The notes beneath the pieces were generated by a model. It saw only the letters and a list, made by a program, of their open reading frames with translations, had not been told where the DNA came from and did no database searches. From positions 992,001 to 1,056,000 of the forward strand of contig CBDCOR010000012.1 in the NCBI GenBank assembly GCA_965219855.1: a stretch of 64,000 nucleotides of DNA. Reading direction: 5' to 3'. Both the position numbers and the translations under genes were made by a program. Below, piece after piece: positions 17,067 through 26,765 of this stretch. The stretch's first letter is position 1. Each line of letters starts with the position of its first letter. Source of the stretch: CAUZIZ01 sp965219855. GTDB lineage: Bacteria > Acidobacteriota > UBA6911 > RPQK01 > JAJDTT01.

Positions 17067-18182
17067 GAGGACTTTGCCCACCCGCAGGGCAATCCGATCC
17101 TTGCCCTTGAAGCGACGCTTCGGACGTTGCGTTGCCTGGACAATCTTCTCCAACTCCAGCTCGGTCGCCTGGAGCAGTTGCTGGCGATTGCGGGCCCGTT
17201 CCTCCGCTAAGAGGGGATTACGGCAGACAATGAGCCGTTCCCCGGGGTAGTCCGGGCTCTGGATCTCGGCCAGGTCGCGTTGATCAAACAGGGACAGCTG
17301 CAGCGGACCGGATTGAAACAGTTTGCGGATCTGAGGGCCTCGCAGGGCCGTGATCCAGCCCATGCCGGGCAGCGGCTTGAGCTCCTCCCGAATGCGGGCT
17401 TCCGTCAGCATTCCTCGATCGGCGACCACCACCACCGAGCGCAACCCGAAGCGTTGGCGCAGTTTTTGGATTTGGCTGGTCACTGTTGTGGGGTCCGCTC
17501 GGTTGCCTTCGAAGACCTCGACCGCGACAGGGCAGCCTTGACGGTCGCACAGCAGGCCGAAGACGATCTGCAGCGTACCCCCTTTGCCGTCTCGGGAATA
17601 CCCCCGCTGGGCCAACGGGCAACTCCTCCCTTCGAAGTAGGTCGAGGTGACGTCGTAGATCACGAGGCAACCGTCCTGCAGGCGCTGAGCCGCCAGCTGG
17701 TTTTCAATCTTTGGTTGTCGAACGAGCAGCCAGTCCAAGGCGCCGTACAGATCATCGGCCGTCGCGGCCTCCACCTGTAAGAGCTCGCCCAAGCTGCTGG
17801 ACAGGGTCTGGGGATCCCATCCGCGTGCGGTGGCCAGCTTGGAGCGGGGCTCCAGGATGCGCGCCACGATCAGGGCCACTACCAGGCGGCGCTGCAGGCT
17901 GTTGCGAGTGGCCAGTAAGCGCTCCAAACCGAGGCGGCGCAGGGTACCCAAGACGGCCGCCACATGACCATGGGGGCGAGTGCGCTGGACCTGGAAGGCT
18001 TGGCTCAAGTCGGAGATGACGGAGCCTCCCTTCAAGAGGCTGCGCAGGCCTTCGACGATCTCCGCGGGCCACTTGCTGAGGTTAGCCAGAGTGCGCTTGC
18101 GCACCTTGCCGGCTTGCCGGTAGGACTCGCGCAGGAGAATGGTCGGGGGCGAGTTGCGGTTGGGAACGGATTCGATGTACAT
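17067..18182 (-). pseudogene. IS1634 transposase, C-terminally truncated
   Basis: The frame is open from MYIESVPNRN to GKDRIALRVGKVL, about 372 residues. It lacks the 5-bp deletion seen in copies 1 and 3. It has lost the C-terminal about 200 residues, including the region expected to carry the last catalytic Glu, so it should be inactive. The break point is the IS21 copy A end. Confidence 0.88.
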
Positions 18183-18331
18183 GGGCACTATAATATCACA
18201 TACTACCGACAATAAAGGACAATAAAGCAACTATTACATGGGTACAGATTGTCGAACACGAAAAGACCCTTACCTGATGATCCACAATGGCTTACAGGTT
18301 GTTTTTCAGCTAGTTTTCAGGGTAACTTCGG
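17067..18331 (-). mobile_element. IS1634-type insertion sequence, copy 2, 3' part lost
   Basis: The right end …TTTTCAGGGTAACTTCGG is intact at 18331. The other end stops abruptly at the IS21 copy A boundary (17066/17067). The missing IS1634 segment is not found on the far side of the IS21 element. Confidence 0.9.
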
Positions 18332-18710
18332 TCTAGCAGAGCAGGAAACATCCGTGTGGGCCATTAATTCCAAACACGAACTCCAAAAGCTATTTGAATG
18401 GCCGGCACAGAAAGAGTTCCGCGGTCCTTATCCCTCAATACGAGTGGCACGAGGGGCTGTTTGGGGTTCTAAGTCGACTTACCTTAGCCCCCTACGAAGC
18501 ACTGAAGAAGACGCAGCCATTTACCAGATACCGCTATCCCTTTTACATCCGCGATCCAAGGAGATCGATAGTTCTGCTCTCTCCAGGGCCTTGTTTCTCT
18601 CGGCCCTCCTGTGGATGGCGGATTTCACTCGACATCTAATCAGCATCTAATCGCTATGATCTCATCATGAAAGGCCATCTTTGCCAGCCTAAATACCCGA
18701 AAAGAAAGGA
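18332..18710. other. Region without a recognisable gene between IS1634 copy 2 and tRNA-Lys
   Basis: About 380 bases with two short overlapping open frames (one reads VLIPQYEWHEGLFGVL). Neither matches a family I know or has a good ribosome binding site. No repeat or foldback is obvious. Confidence 0.4.
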
Positions 18711-18783
18711 TGGGCCGTGCTGGAATCGAACCAGCGACCCTCTGCTTAAAAGGCAGATGCTCTACCTATTGAGCTAACGGCCC
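18711..18783 (-). tRNA. tRNA-Lys (anticodon TTT)
   Basis: A 73-base cloverleaf can be drawn on the minus strand. The acceptor stem is GGGCCGT/ACGGCCC, the D-arm GCTC…GAGC, and the anticodon stem TCTGC/GCAGA with loop CTTTTAA (anticodon TTT). The T-arm is GCTGG/CCAGC with TTCGATT. The discriminator base is A, and the CCA end is not encoded. An integrase gene remnant ends 6 bases upstream of the tRNA 5' end. Confidence 0.95.
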
Positions 18784-18789
18784 ATAATC

Positions 18790-19165
18790 TTATTTTTCAA
18801 CGACTTGAAAGGATTGCACAGAATCAACTTCTTCAGGTGTAGTGATTTCCGTAGTGAAATCAATCTTTCTCCGGCCAATCAGTTCAACCGCGTCCTGCTT
18901 GTGCTTTTCACTCAAGTGAGAGTATCGCTCAACCATCGCTATTGTCTTCCAGCCACCCAACTCCTGGACCGTCCGTAGCGGGGCACCGTTCATCACTAGA
19001 CGCGAAGCAAAAGTGTGGCGGAGCACATGCGGCGTCACATCGGTCAGTTTAGCACGCCGACACGCTGTCTCAAAAGCGGTCCGAATTGACCTGTAGGGGT
19101 TGCTGCCATCTCGCTGAACAAAGACATACTCGCTGCGACTCCGCTCCATCTTCTTGGCATGGTTA
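18790..19165 (-). pseudogene. Tyrosine recombinase/phage-type integrase, C-terminal fragment
   Basis: The fragment keeps the catalytic C-terminus of the tyrosine recombinase family: the HVLRHTFAS box (H-x-x-R), the VQELGGWKTI segment and the nucleophile Tyr in VERYSHLSEKHK. About 125 of roughly 330-400 residues remain. The N-terminal part is cut off exactly at the ISAzo13 end (19166), so the first Arg of the active site is missing. It lies directly beside tRNA-Lys, the usual site for integrases of genomic islands. The rest of such an island is not recognisable. Confidence 0.8.
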
Positions 19166-20462
19166 GGAATCGTAAATAACTAAAGGTATCATGTTATGAT
19201 TCGGCGGAGTTCGGTTCTATTACATAATTCCATTCGCCATGGAACGGGTTGGGCCGCATCTGGATTCGCTTCATTTCTTCATTGGAGACTTTGCGTCCAG
19301 TGGGATACTTGCGGCGATCTAGCCGGCACGTCACTTTGAGTCCTTTAGCTGTCGTTGTCTTCGCGATGAGTTGAACAATTGTTTCGTAGTCTCGTAAAGG
19401 TTCGCCGCGCCAGTTCGAAGAGATGAAAGAAAAGAGGCGGTGTTCGATCTTGTTCCATTTGCTGGTGCCGGGTGGAAAATGACAGACCGAAGCCGGGAGG
19501 CCCGTTTCGTCTGCGAACTTCTGCAACTCAAATTTCCAAAGGCGCAACCGCCAACCGTTGCTCCCGCCGGCGTCGGCGGTGATCAGTATCGTTCTTGCAT
19601 TCGGATAGATCCGTCTCCCTTCCTGGCGCCACTAGCCGCGAATGGAGGCGACCGCAAACGCTCCCGTGTCGTGATCGGTGCCGACATTGACAAAGCCGGT
19701 ATTGCGCCCAATGTCATAAACGCCGTAAGGATAGGCACGGGGAACGTCGGGAGTGGGAAAGTCATGACCCTGAACCTTGATCGGCTGCCCGGCGGGAAGC
19801 CATTGCTGGCCCGCGTTGTCGTAGTTGCCGATGAGTTCTTTCTTCTTGGTATCCACGGAAATGACCGGACTGCCTTCCCTCAGGCAGTGTCTGACGGTGG
19901 CGCTGATGTGCCGAAACTGGGCGTCGCGGTCCGGATGATCTTTCCCTTCCTCGGTCTTCCGATTGCTCTGCAGACTGTAGTCGAGGTCGTGAAGGATCTC
20001 GCCACCTTCGTATGACTGACCGGGTGTTTGTGCCGGGCCAGTTCTTTCGCGATGGCCCGCGTGCTCTTGCAAATCCAACGCAACGGAGACTCCGGGTCAC
20101 CCCGAGTTTGGACCTCGATCATTTCTTCCAATTGCTCCACCAGCCCCGGGTCCGAAACCGTCAGGGGCTTGCGTCCGGCTCCGGGCCGCCGGATGCGGCC
20201 TTCCATGGGCACGAAACCCTCTTCGATTTCACGGATTCCTTTAGCGATTGCCTTGCGCGACAGTCCGCAGGCACGGCGTACCAAACTGACTCCGCCATGG
20301 CCCAACGCTCTCGCTTCACTGGCCGCCATAATCCGCCGCGTTCGTTCATCCAACAGGGGCCATACAGAGCGGAATTTCTCCGTCAATTCGGTCAGCGTAT
20401 CCATGCATGTGCAACATAGCATTACTAACTATATATTGACACCTTTATTTATTTACTCCTCC
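19166..20462 (-). mobile_element. ISAzo13-type insertion sequence (decayed)
   Basis: The element is about 1297 bp. Terminal inverted repeats read GGAATCGTAAATAACTAAAG at the left and, inverted, GGAGGAGTAAATAAATAAAG at the right, and continue GT(A/G)TCA. I see no clear target duplication. A second piece of the same element (its left end) lies at 35705-35860. Confidence 0.82.
19194..20404 (-). pseudogene. ISAzo13 family transposase with one frameshift and one nonsense codon
   Basis: The ancestral protein starts MDTLTELTEKFRSVWPLLDE and ends NPFHGEWNYVIEP, as ISAzo13 (Rhodopirellula-type DDE) transposases do, about 400 residues. The frame breaks by a single-base deletion near 19999 (KVAR|ILHDLDY). 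It is broken again by a TAG at 19632-19634 replacing the first Trp of a GWWRQEG-like segment. Catalytic segments VISVDTKKKELIGNY, ITADAGGSNG and KWNKIEHRLFS are still readable in their frames. No active protein is expected. Confidence 0.85.
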
Positions 20463-20706
20463 TTAGCCCCTCTCTTGCTTTTTCCCTTTTCTTTTCCTCC
20501 GGGCACCATGGCCCCGCATCTATCGGCAGGCCAGCCTTCCTTGCGGCACGAGCCAGAAGATTTTCGCTTCTCGTGATCACCTTCCCACGCATCCCAGAGG
20601 AGATCAGGATCATGCCCTCCGTGTCGTTACGGATGCGCATTCCTTCGCCTTGCCAGATGATGGTGTCGCCGATCTCCAGGTCCAGGAGTTCGTTCCAGCG
20701 GTCCAT
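20463..20706 (-). pseudogene. Hypothetical protein, 3' end cut by the ISAzo13 element
   Basis: An open frame of 85 residues starts MDRWNELLDLEIGDTIIWQG and ends at a TAA supplied by the IS terminal repeat (20449-20451). It has no family I recognise. It is mostly charged with a possible small beta domain (DTIIWQGEGMRIRNDTEGMI). It lies upstream of the integrase remnant in the same orientation, so it may have belonged to the same integrated element. Confidence 0.45.
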
Positions 20707-20860
20707 GATGGTTCTTAACGATGGGACTGAGAATCTGCGAGCTCAGTTGCACTCTTCCCCCAGAGATTCTCATATACGTTATTCTCAGAGATTGCCCTTC
20801 GAGAGCGCGCTGTTTCGGGAATATCCAAACGAAGCAGATTCGTTTAGAATAGACGACACT

Positions 20861-21547
20861 GTGTGCCCCTTCCTCCGCTTGGGCAGTTGCTTTAAGGTCA
20901 TCCTTTTGCTGGCGATCTTGACCCGAGGTGAATTGTGGGCATCTTCCAACACACTACTCTTACGGCTGGAGCCGATCAGCGCGTCGCCGGTTGTAGGTAT
21001 CCTCGAGCCCGGAGAGCCCTTTTTTATGGTCAGTCTTCACGACAGTTGGGTTCAGGTTTCGCAGGGCCCTATCCGGGGTTGGTTGCCACTCGACAGATTC
21101 TGGTCGCTCATCATTCCGAAGGTCGCTGATCCGCTTCCGACCGAGTCGAACCACGACCCAGCAAAGCGCTTTTTCTATTTCGGCTCTGCTCCCAGCCGGG
21201 GAGAGGGGCTGCAGAGTCTACTGGACTCCGCTGCGGAAACCACAGAACGCACCCAGGAAATGTCTCATCCCTCCCACCGGGATCGAATTGGAGCCGTATC
21301 CGCTGAGTGGGGTCCCTTCTATTATCGACGGACGCACCATTATTACTATGGGGACGAGTCCTACGATCTCACCAAGGATCCACTGGAACTGGTGAACCTC
21401 ATCGGCAAGAAGTCTGAGGGAACGGACAAGCTCCGGCGACTCATGGACGCCTGGCAGGACGACTGCCAACGACACTTCGAAGACCTGGGGGTGATCCCGG
21501 GGAATCGAAACTTCGAGCAGCTACCACCCAAGGAAATGGTAGGATGA
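20861..21547 (+). CDS. Exported SH3-like protein with a sulfatase-like C-terminal tail
   Basis: From the GTG at 20861 the frame gives 228 residues. They comprise a signal peptide (FKVILLLAILTRGELWAS), a bacterial SH3-like segment (PVVGILEPGEPFFMVSLHDSWVQV), and a C-terminal part (GDESYDLTKDPLELVNLIGK) that resembles the end of sulfatases. This could be a chimera produced by rearrangement, since the sulfatase catalytic domain is absent. The start is inferred from the signal peptide. The stop overlaps the ATG of the next gene (ATGA at 21544), implying coupling. Function unknown. Confidence 0.45.
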   Translation: MCPFLRLGSCFKVILLLAILTRGELWASSNTLLLRLEPISASPVVGILEPGEPFFMVSLHDSWVQVSQGPIRGWLPLDRFWSLIIPKVADPLPTESNHDPAKRFFYFGSAPSRGEGLQSLLDSAAETTERTQEMSHPSHRDRIGAVSAEWGPFYYRRTHHYYYGDESYDLTKDPLELVNLIGKKSEGTDKLRRLMDAWQDDCQRHFEDLGVIPGNRNFEQLPPKEMVG

Positions 21548-23244
21548 GCATGAAAGACATTCCGATGTGGGGAAAGCTCCTCCCAGCTGGAAACAACAGG
21601 AAACAGAAGGGCGGGTTGAGGCTGGCCGCCGCTGTCCTTCCGCTGCTCTGCACCGGCTCGCTGGTCAGAGCGGAAGGGATCGAGGTCGGGGTGCAGAAGC
21701 AGCTCTTCGTCGACGACCTGGTGGTTGAGACCCGGACCAGTCTGACTCGGGAGCTGGGACGTGTCACCAAAGCCTATGGCGGCAAGCCCCTCGTCTTCAA
21801 GCGCCGGCTCGCCGATGGCCGCACAGCACCGATAGACGTCTGGCCGCTGTTCGCCACTGTAGCCTATGATTCCCAACGGCAGAAATTCCGCCTCTGGCAC
21901 CGGGTCTCCTTCGACGATCGCTCGCGCCGCGAAGGCGAACCAACAACCGACAGGGAGATCGGCGTCGGGGTCGATTACCAGCGGGGCTACAGTGAATCGA
22001 GCGACGGGATTCATTTTGAGCTCGTCTCGCTGCTGAAGGGGCTGACGACCAGCGGCGACACGAACCTGACCGTGACCATCGACGAGCACGAGGCGGATCC
22101 CGAGCACCGCTACAAGATCGGTTACGACTGCGAGTGCGACGTCCATGCCGCGGCACTGGCCCATTCGGCAGACGGCATCCACTGGACCCCCTACAATGAA
22201 GCAAGGCCTGTCACTTACCGTGCTTCGGACTTCACCAATCAGATCTATTGGGACCCGCAGGCACAGACCTACCGACTCCTCACCCGAACGGACTTCGGCT
22301 GGGGCGGTGGGCCCCTGGCCGACAGGGTGGCCGTCAAGGTAAACGATCACCCGCTCGAGGTCCGGGGAGTACGCTCCATGACGAATCCTGACGTGAAGCG
22401 CAATCCCACGGACTGGACCCTGGAGCAGCACTGGCTCTTCGACGGTGTGGAGCAGTGGTCCAGGGATCGGCCCGCCATCGAAGAACTGCTGGGGGACTCA
22501 GAGTATCTGGAGCAGGCCCGTGCTCAGGCCCTTCGGCGTCAGGTCTACGTCATGACCCACTGGATCTACGAAGGGGTCTACTTCGGGCTCATGTCAGTAC
22601 TGGAGTTTCCCACCGACGTCCGCGAAGGCACCGAAACCGATCATTTCAGGCGACACGAACGGAGCGTGGAGAACTTCTACATCGGCACCAGCCGCGATGG
22701 GATCGGCTGGAACCTCCGCTGGGTCTACGCCAACCGGCCACTGGTGCCGCGAGGACCTGACGGAGCCTGGGACAAGGACATGGTGTTCCCCACGTCACAG
22801 ATCATCACACACCAGGACAAACACTGGATCTACTACGGGGGCACCAACGAGCGGCACGGGGTGGCGGAAAAGAACGTTTGGTTCGAACGCCAGGGAAGTC
22901 TTGGGCTGGCCTGGCTGCGCCTTGACGGTTTCGTGGCACTGCGGGCCGGCGACGAGGTTGGAATGGTAACGACCAAGGCCTTGCAGGTCCAGGGAAAGCA
23001 TCTCGAGCTCAATGTCGATGCCGGCGGGAGTGGGATGGTTCGCGTCGAAGTGTTGGACGTGGAGGGCAAGCCAATCGATGGGTTCTCGGGCAACCACGCG
23101 GAAGAATACCGCGGCGTGGACGAGCTTCGATTCCAGCCCTTCTGGGCGGGTCGAGCGGACCTTTCAAGGCTGGAGGGCAGGAAGGTGCGGTTGAGGATTC
23201 ACCTGGAACGCGCCCGTCTCTACGCCTTCCAGGTTCGTCCATGA
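21544..23244 (+). CDS. Secreted beta-propeller (GH32/43-like) protein, paralogue 1
   Basis: The protein has 566 residues with an N-terminal hydrophobic segment (LRLAAAVLPLLCTGSLVRA) fitting a signal peptide. It has the layout shared with paralogues 2-4: VGVQKQLFVDDLVVE near the start, several strands with S(A/R)DGI(H/G)W (blade-like repeats of a five-bladed propeller as in GH32/43), and WLRLDGFVALRAGDE. A C-terminal beta-sandwich ends KVRLRIHLERARLYAFQV. I cannot place catalytic carboxylates with certainty, so glycosidase activity is inference. It is coupled to the upstream gene by an ATGA overlap. Of the four it is the most divergent and carries insertions around residues 245-330. Confidence 0.7.
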   Translation: MSMKDIPMWGKLLPAGNNRKQKGGLRLAAAVLPLLCTGSLVRAEGIEVGVQKQLFVDDLVVETRTSLTRELGRVTKAYGGKPLVFKRRLADGRTAPIDVWPLFATVAYDSQRQKFRLWHRVSFDDRSRREGEPTTDREIGVGVDYQRGYSESSDGIHFELVSLLKGLTTSGDTNLTVTIDEHEADPEHRYKIGYDCECDVHAAALAHSADGIHWTPYNEARPVTYRASDFTNQIYWDPQAQTYRLLTRTDFGWGGGPLADRVAVKVNDHPLEVRGVRSMTNPDVKRNPTDWTLEQHWLFDGVEQWSRDRPAIEELLGDSEYLEQARAQALRRQVYVMTHWIYEGVYFGLMSVLEFPTDVREGTETDHFRRHERSVENFYIGTSRDGIGWNLRWVYANRPLVPRGPDGAWDKDMVFPTSQIITHQDKHWIYYGGTNERHGVAEKNVWFERQGSLGLAWLRLDGFVALRAGDEVGMVTTKALQVQGKHLELNVDAGGSGMVRVEVLDVEGKPIDGFSGNHAEEYRGVDELRFQPFWAGRADLSRLEGRKVRLRIHLERARLYAFQVRP

Positions 23245-23288
23245 AGGCCGTTGCTTCTGGTCCTCCACCTCGGCCGAAGACCAGAATT

Positions 23289-23639
23289 CTAGCAGCTACA
23301 AATCCACCCGGTTGGGGGGCGAGTTGGCCTCGTCGATCTCGTCCGGGGCCGGTCTCGAGTTCTTCTTTTCCCATCTGTTCGGAAGGACGCTAACCTGGAC
23401 CAACCATACAGGTGGCCGGAGGAGACTTCAAAGAATCGGGCTCGGTCGCCGATCTCGTAGGAGGGGTGCTCATCCATCTCCAGGGTGGCGTAGGCATAGA
23501 AGGGGTACACGCTCCACTCCACGCATCCCGGCAGGTCAGGCTTCCCGTGCCCGTTGAGGTCTTCCGGCCGGGCGTTGGGTCCGGGGATGGTGAAGACAAT
23601 CTCCTCGCGGTTGCAAGCGGAACTCCCTAGGCAGGTCAA
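23289..23639 (-). pseudogene. Gene fragment of unknown family
   Basis: The readable part contains EEIVFTIPGPNARPEDLNGH and VEWSVYPFYAYATLEMDEHP, which looks like real secreted-protein sequence. It has no intact start and its C-terminal end turns into low-complexity Arg/Thr. I do not recognise the family. It lies among other remnants after paralogue 1. Confidence 0.35.
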
Positions 23640-23651
23640 AGACGGGTTCGG

Positions 23652-23890
23652 TCATGGACCCCACAGCATCATAGTGGTAGGCCGAGGCTGAGCTAGCTGC
23701 TGTGTCGGCTCCCAGGTCCTGCCGCCGTCGGAGCTGCGGCGCAGCAGGAGCTCGTTGTCGCCGTCGTCGATGTGACTGGTCTTGCGGCCTTCGCAGAAGG
23801 CCAGCAGCGTGCCCTGGGTGGTCACCACCAGCGCCGGAATGCTCGCCTTGCCCACGGCGACGAGCTGGAGCCCCTTGGCGTCTGGTCAGG
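23652..23890 (-). pseudogene. Sialidase-like (BNR/Asp-box) N-terminal fragment
   Basis: The frame keeps the start of a GH33-type sialidase domain: IPALVVTTQGTLLAFCEGRK and the first Asp-box RRSSDGGRTWEP. The EGRK segment matches the usual Arg/Glu-containing N-terminal region of these enzymes. It ends at a TGA after MMLWGP (23652-23654), and the remaining about 300 residues are gone. Confidence 0.65.
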
Positions 23891-24010
23891 GTCTATTTCC
23901 CCGAGGCGGAATGTCAAGAAGTGCAGTCCCGGTTGCTGTTCATGAATACCAATCGATCCGGGAGCTTCCCAAGTGGAGGCTGACGTGATGCTTCCATTCC
24001 AGCTCCGCCC

Positions 24011-24265
24011 TCACATTTCGCCCAGCTGCTGCATGAGGGCTCGCTCCTGCTTCTCGAAGCTCTCGAGGCTAGCCTTCGCGACGAGAACGTGGCCGCGGCG
24101 GGTCACTTGCTGACCTGGCTTGACATCTCCGAACCAGAGGAACTGATCCGTGCAGGGGGCGTTCTGATTGGCCCGCACTGCCAGGGAGTCGATCGATAAA
24201 TGAGCCGTAAGCAGGTGTCCCTTGTTTGTGATGTGCCAACAGACCACCCCCGGAAAACTCACCAC
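24011..24265 (-). pseudogene. C-terminal gene fragment beside IS21-type element C
   Basis: The frame of about 80 residues contains WHITNKGHLLTAHLSIDSLA and QFLWFGDVKPGQQVTRRGHV, and ends QQLGEM. It looks like a genuine C-terminus but the family is unknown to me. Its 5' side is the IS end at 24266, so the insertion probably cut it. Confidence 0.4.
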
Positions 24266-24271
24266 TGTCGG

Positions 24272-24377
24272 TCACCATGGTATATCCCCCACCTAGGTGG
24301 CTGATTCACCAAGGTATATCCCCCACCCCGTCACCAGGGTAATTCCCCCGGGGCGTCACCAAGGTATATCCCCCACC
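24272..24377. repeat. Four terminal repeats of IS21-type element C (left end)
   Basis: Four units of about 22 bp, TCACCA(A/T/G)GGTATAT-CCCCCACC, start at 24272, 24306, 24331 (variant AATTCCCCC) and 24356. Two further units lie inverted at 27555-27595. They are probably IstA binding sites. Unequal spacing and short spacers rule out a CRISPR array. Confidence 0.85.
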
Positions 24378-24435
24378 TGATCATCTCGGACTGACAGAGG
24401 CGAAGGCCATCCTTCTTCGAACAGAAGGAGGATGG

Positions 24436-26001
24436 ATGGCGAGAAGGAAGCTGAGCATGAATGAGTATCTAGAGATGGTCTACCAGTGGCACCGAGGACG
24501 GAGCGTGCGGCAGATTCGAGACTCTCTGAAGATGTCCCGCAAGACGATCCGTAAGTACCTGCGCCGGCTGGCGGAGGAGGGACTGAGTCGGGAACGGCCT
24601 TTGCCCGAGGAGGACCAGCTGGCGCAGTTGGTCACGTCGGTGGTGAACCCGGCGGTCTTTGAGCAGCCCGCGCGGGAGCGGATCCGGCCCTACCACCAGC
24701 AGATTGTAGATTGGCTGAGTGAGCCGGACATGACGATTCGACAAGTGCAGCGGCTGCTTGAGGAGAATCACGAGCTGGGAGTCAGCTACATGAGCGTACA
24801 TCGTTACGTACGCAGCCACATCCAGCCACTGGAGAGGCCGGTGACCGTGCGCCTGCACCCTCCAGCTGGGGAGCAAGCTCAAGTTGATTTTGGGTATGCC
24901 GGACTGATGCGGGATCCGGAGAGCGGCAAGTTGCGCCGAGCCTGGGCCTTTATCCTGATCCTCAGCCACAGTCGCCATCGCTTCGTGCGTTTTGTGTTTC
25001 GGCAGGACAACCCGACCTGGCTGGACTGTCATATCCGCGCCCTGAAGTTCTTTGGGGGTTGCCCCGCCCTGATCGTGCTCGACAATCTGAAAAACGGCGT
25101 GTTGCGGCCGGATCTGTACGATCCAACCCTCAACCCGGCCTACGCCGAGCTCGAGCGGCACTACGGTTTCGTGGCCGACCCAGCCAAGGTGGCCATGGCT
25201 CGTCACAAGGGAAAGGTCGAACGATGTGTGCCCGTCGTCCGTCAGCAGGTCCTAGCGGGACGCGAGTTTCGGGACATCGACGAGGCCAACCGGAGAGCGC
25301 TCCAGTGGTGCCTCCAAGAGGTAGGCCTGCGAGAGCATGGAACCACTCATCGCAAACCCTATGAGGTCTTCCTGGCCGAGGAAGCCCCCGAGCTGCTGCC
25401 CCTGCCTGAGCAACCCTATGAGGCCCCCGAATGGAAACAGTGTACCGTGCATTCGGACTGCCATCTGATCCTGAACAAGTGCTACTACTCGATCCCTTAT
25501 CCGTACCGGGGAGAGAAGCTCTGGGTGCGGGCCGACCTGAAGCTGCTGCGGGTCTATCGGGAGCATCAGTTGATCAAGACCCATGTCCGGGTCTTCGAGC
25601 CCGGAACTTGGCAGACCGATGAGGCGGATTACCCTCCGGACAAGCGAGTCTACTTGGAGCAGACCCCGGCTTATTGTCGCGCCCAAGCGGAGCAGCTGGG
25701 GCCGGAGGTCGGCTGCTATATGGAACGCATCCTGGCCGATCATGCCATGAGAAACGTGCGCAAGGCCCAGGCGGTGCTGCGCCTAGGCCAACGCTTCGGA
25801 GCCACCGCCTTGGACCAGGCCTGTCACCGAGCTCTGAGCTTTGACAATCTGCGCTTGGCCAGCCTCAAGGAGATTTTGGAAAAAGGGCTGTGGCGACAAC
25901 CCTCGACACCGACCCGGCCCACGAGCCCGGCCCCCGCTGCCTGTCGTTTCGCCCGACCCCACGACTACTTCGTCAACTCCCCAACCCAGGAGATCCGATG
26001 A
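24436..26001 (+). CDS. istA: IS21 family transposase IstA (element C)
   Basis: The protein has 521 residues. A helix-turn-helix (GRSVRQIRDSLKMSRKTIRKYL, about residues 20-41) is followed by a DDE core: Asp in EQAQVDFGYAG, Asp in ALIVLDNLKNG and Glu in RHKGKVERCVPVV. The C-terminal part is the usual beta-rich domain. GAAGGAGGATGG lies directly upstream of the start. It is intact and overlaps istB. Confidence 0.93.
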   Translation: MARRKLSMNEYLEMVYQWHRGRSVRQIRDSLKMSRKTIRKYLRRLAEEGLSRERPLPEEDQLAQLVTSVVNPAVFEQPARERIRPYHQQIVDWLSEPDMTIRQVQRLLEENHELGVSYMSVHRYVRSHIQPLERPVTVRLHPPAGEQAQVDFGYAGLMRDPESGKLRRAWAFILILSHSRHRFVRFVFRQDNPTWLDCHIRALKFFGGCPALIVLDNLKNGVLRPDLYDPTLNPAYAELERHYGFVADPAKVAMARHKGKVERCVPVVRQQVLAGREFRDIDEANRRALQWCLQEVGLREHGTTHRKPYEVFLAEEAPELLPLPEQPYEAPEWKQCTVHSDCHLILNKCYYSIPYPYRGEKLWVRADLKLLRVYREHQLIKTHVRVFEPGTWQTDEADYPPDKRVYLEQTPAYCRAQAEQLGPEVGCYMERILADHAMRNVRKAQAVLRLGQRFGATALDQACHRALSFDNLRLASLKEILEKGLWRQPSTPTRPTSPAPAACRFARPHDYFVNSPTQEIR

Positions 26002-26765
26002 GTCACTATCAACATCTCATCGAGCAACTCAAGCCGCTGCGCCTGGGAGGCCTGGTGGACAGCCTGGAGCTGCGGCTGCAGGAGGCGGAGAAACAACAGC
26101 TGTCCTACCTCGACTTTCTGAGTCTGCTGATTCAGGATGAACTCGAACGACGCTCCCAGAGCAAGTTTGCCCGCCGGCTCAAGAAAGCTTGCTTTAGCGA
26201 CCTCAAGACGCTCGAAGAGTTCGACTTCAAGTTCAACCCGGCCATTGATCGCCGCCGCATCTATGATCTGGGGACCTGTCACTTTCTCGAAAACAAAGAC
26301 AACATCTGTCTGTGCGGGCCGGTGGGCGTCGGCAAGTCCCACATCGCCCTGGCCTTGGGACACGAGGCGGTCCGCCGCGGCTTTGAGGTCCGTTCTATCC
26401 AGGCGCCCCGTTTGTTCCGGACGCTTCAGGCCGCTCACGCCGATCTGTCCCGCGATCGGTTGATGAAACACTACTGCAGCTCCGATTTTTTGATCATCGA
26501 CGACTTTGGGCTCAAGCCCCTGACCGATCAGCAGGCCGATGATCTGTATGACATTGTCTACGAACGCTATCAAAAGGGGTCGCTGATGCTGACCAGCAAT
26601 CGCAGCGTCCAGGAATGGATGGCCCTGTTTCCCGATCCCATTCAGGCCAACTCGTTGCTGGACCGGCTCTGCCACAATGCCCATCAACTCGAGTGGGAGG
26701 GGGAATCCTATCGCAGGCGCAAGCGTCCGAGCAAAACCTCGAAGACCAAGGAGGGCTCCCGATGA
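25998..26765 (+). CDS. istB: IS21 helper ATPase IstB (element C)
   Basis: The protein has 255 residues starting MSHYQHLIEQLKPLR. Walker A is CGPVGVGKSHIAL, Walker B is LIIDDFGLKPL, and SLMLTSNRSVQEW is the sensor-1 region. The start at 25998 overlaps the istA stop and has CAGGAG upstream. The stop overlaps the third gene (ATGA at 26762), which is unusual for IS21 elements. Confidence 0.93.
   Translation: MSHYQHLIEQLKPLRLGGLVDSLELRLQEAEKQQLSYLDFLSLLIQDELERRSQSKFARRLKKACFSDLKTLEEFDFKFNPAIDRRRIYDLGTCHFLENKDNICLCGPVGVGKSHIALALGHEAVRRGFEVRSIQAPRLFRTLQAAHADLSRDRLMKHYCSSDFLIIDDFGLKPLTDQQADDLYDIVYERYQKGSLMLTSNRSVQEWMALFPDPIQANSLLDRLCHNAHQLEWEGESYRRRKRPSKTSKTKEGSR

Noticed and set aside
16706..17110. 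134-residue frame starting in the istB stop (also near 40942)
   Set aside because: The overlap ATGA looks like coupling, but the product is Arg/Ser/Gly-rich, continues through a terminator-like hairpin and the terminal repeat, and shows no domain.
18249..18650. 133-residue frame starting in the IS1634 end
   Set aside because: Its first part is translated from IS terminal sequence and the rest matches no family.
24272..24377. Regular-looking repeats of about 22 bp
   Set aside because: They were considered as a small CRISPR array. They are terminal repeats of an IS21 element, with inverted copies at the other end and irregular short spacers.
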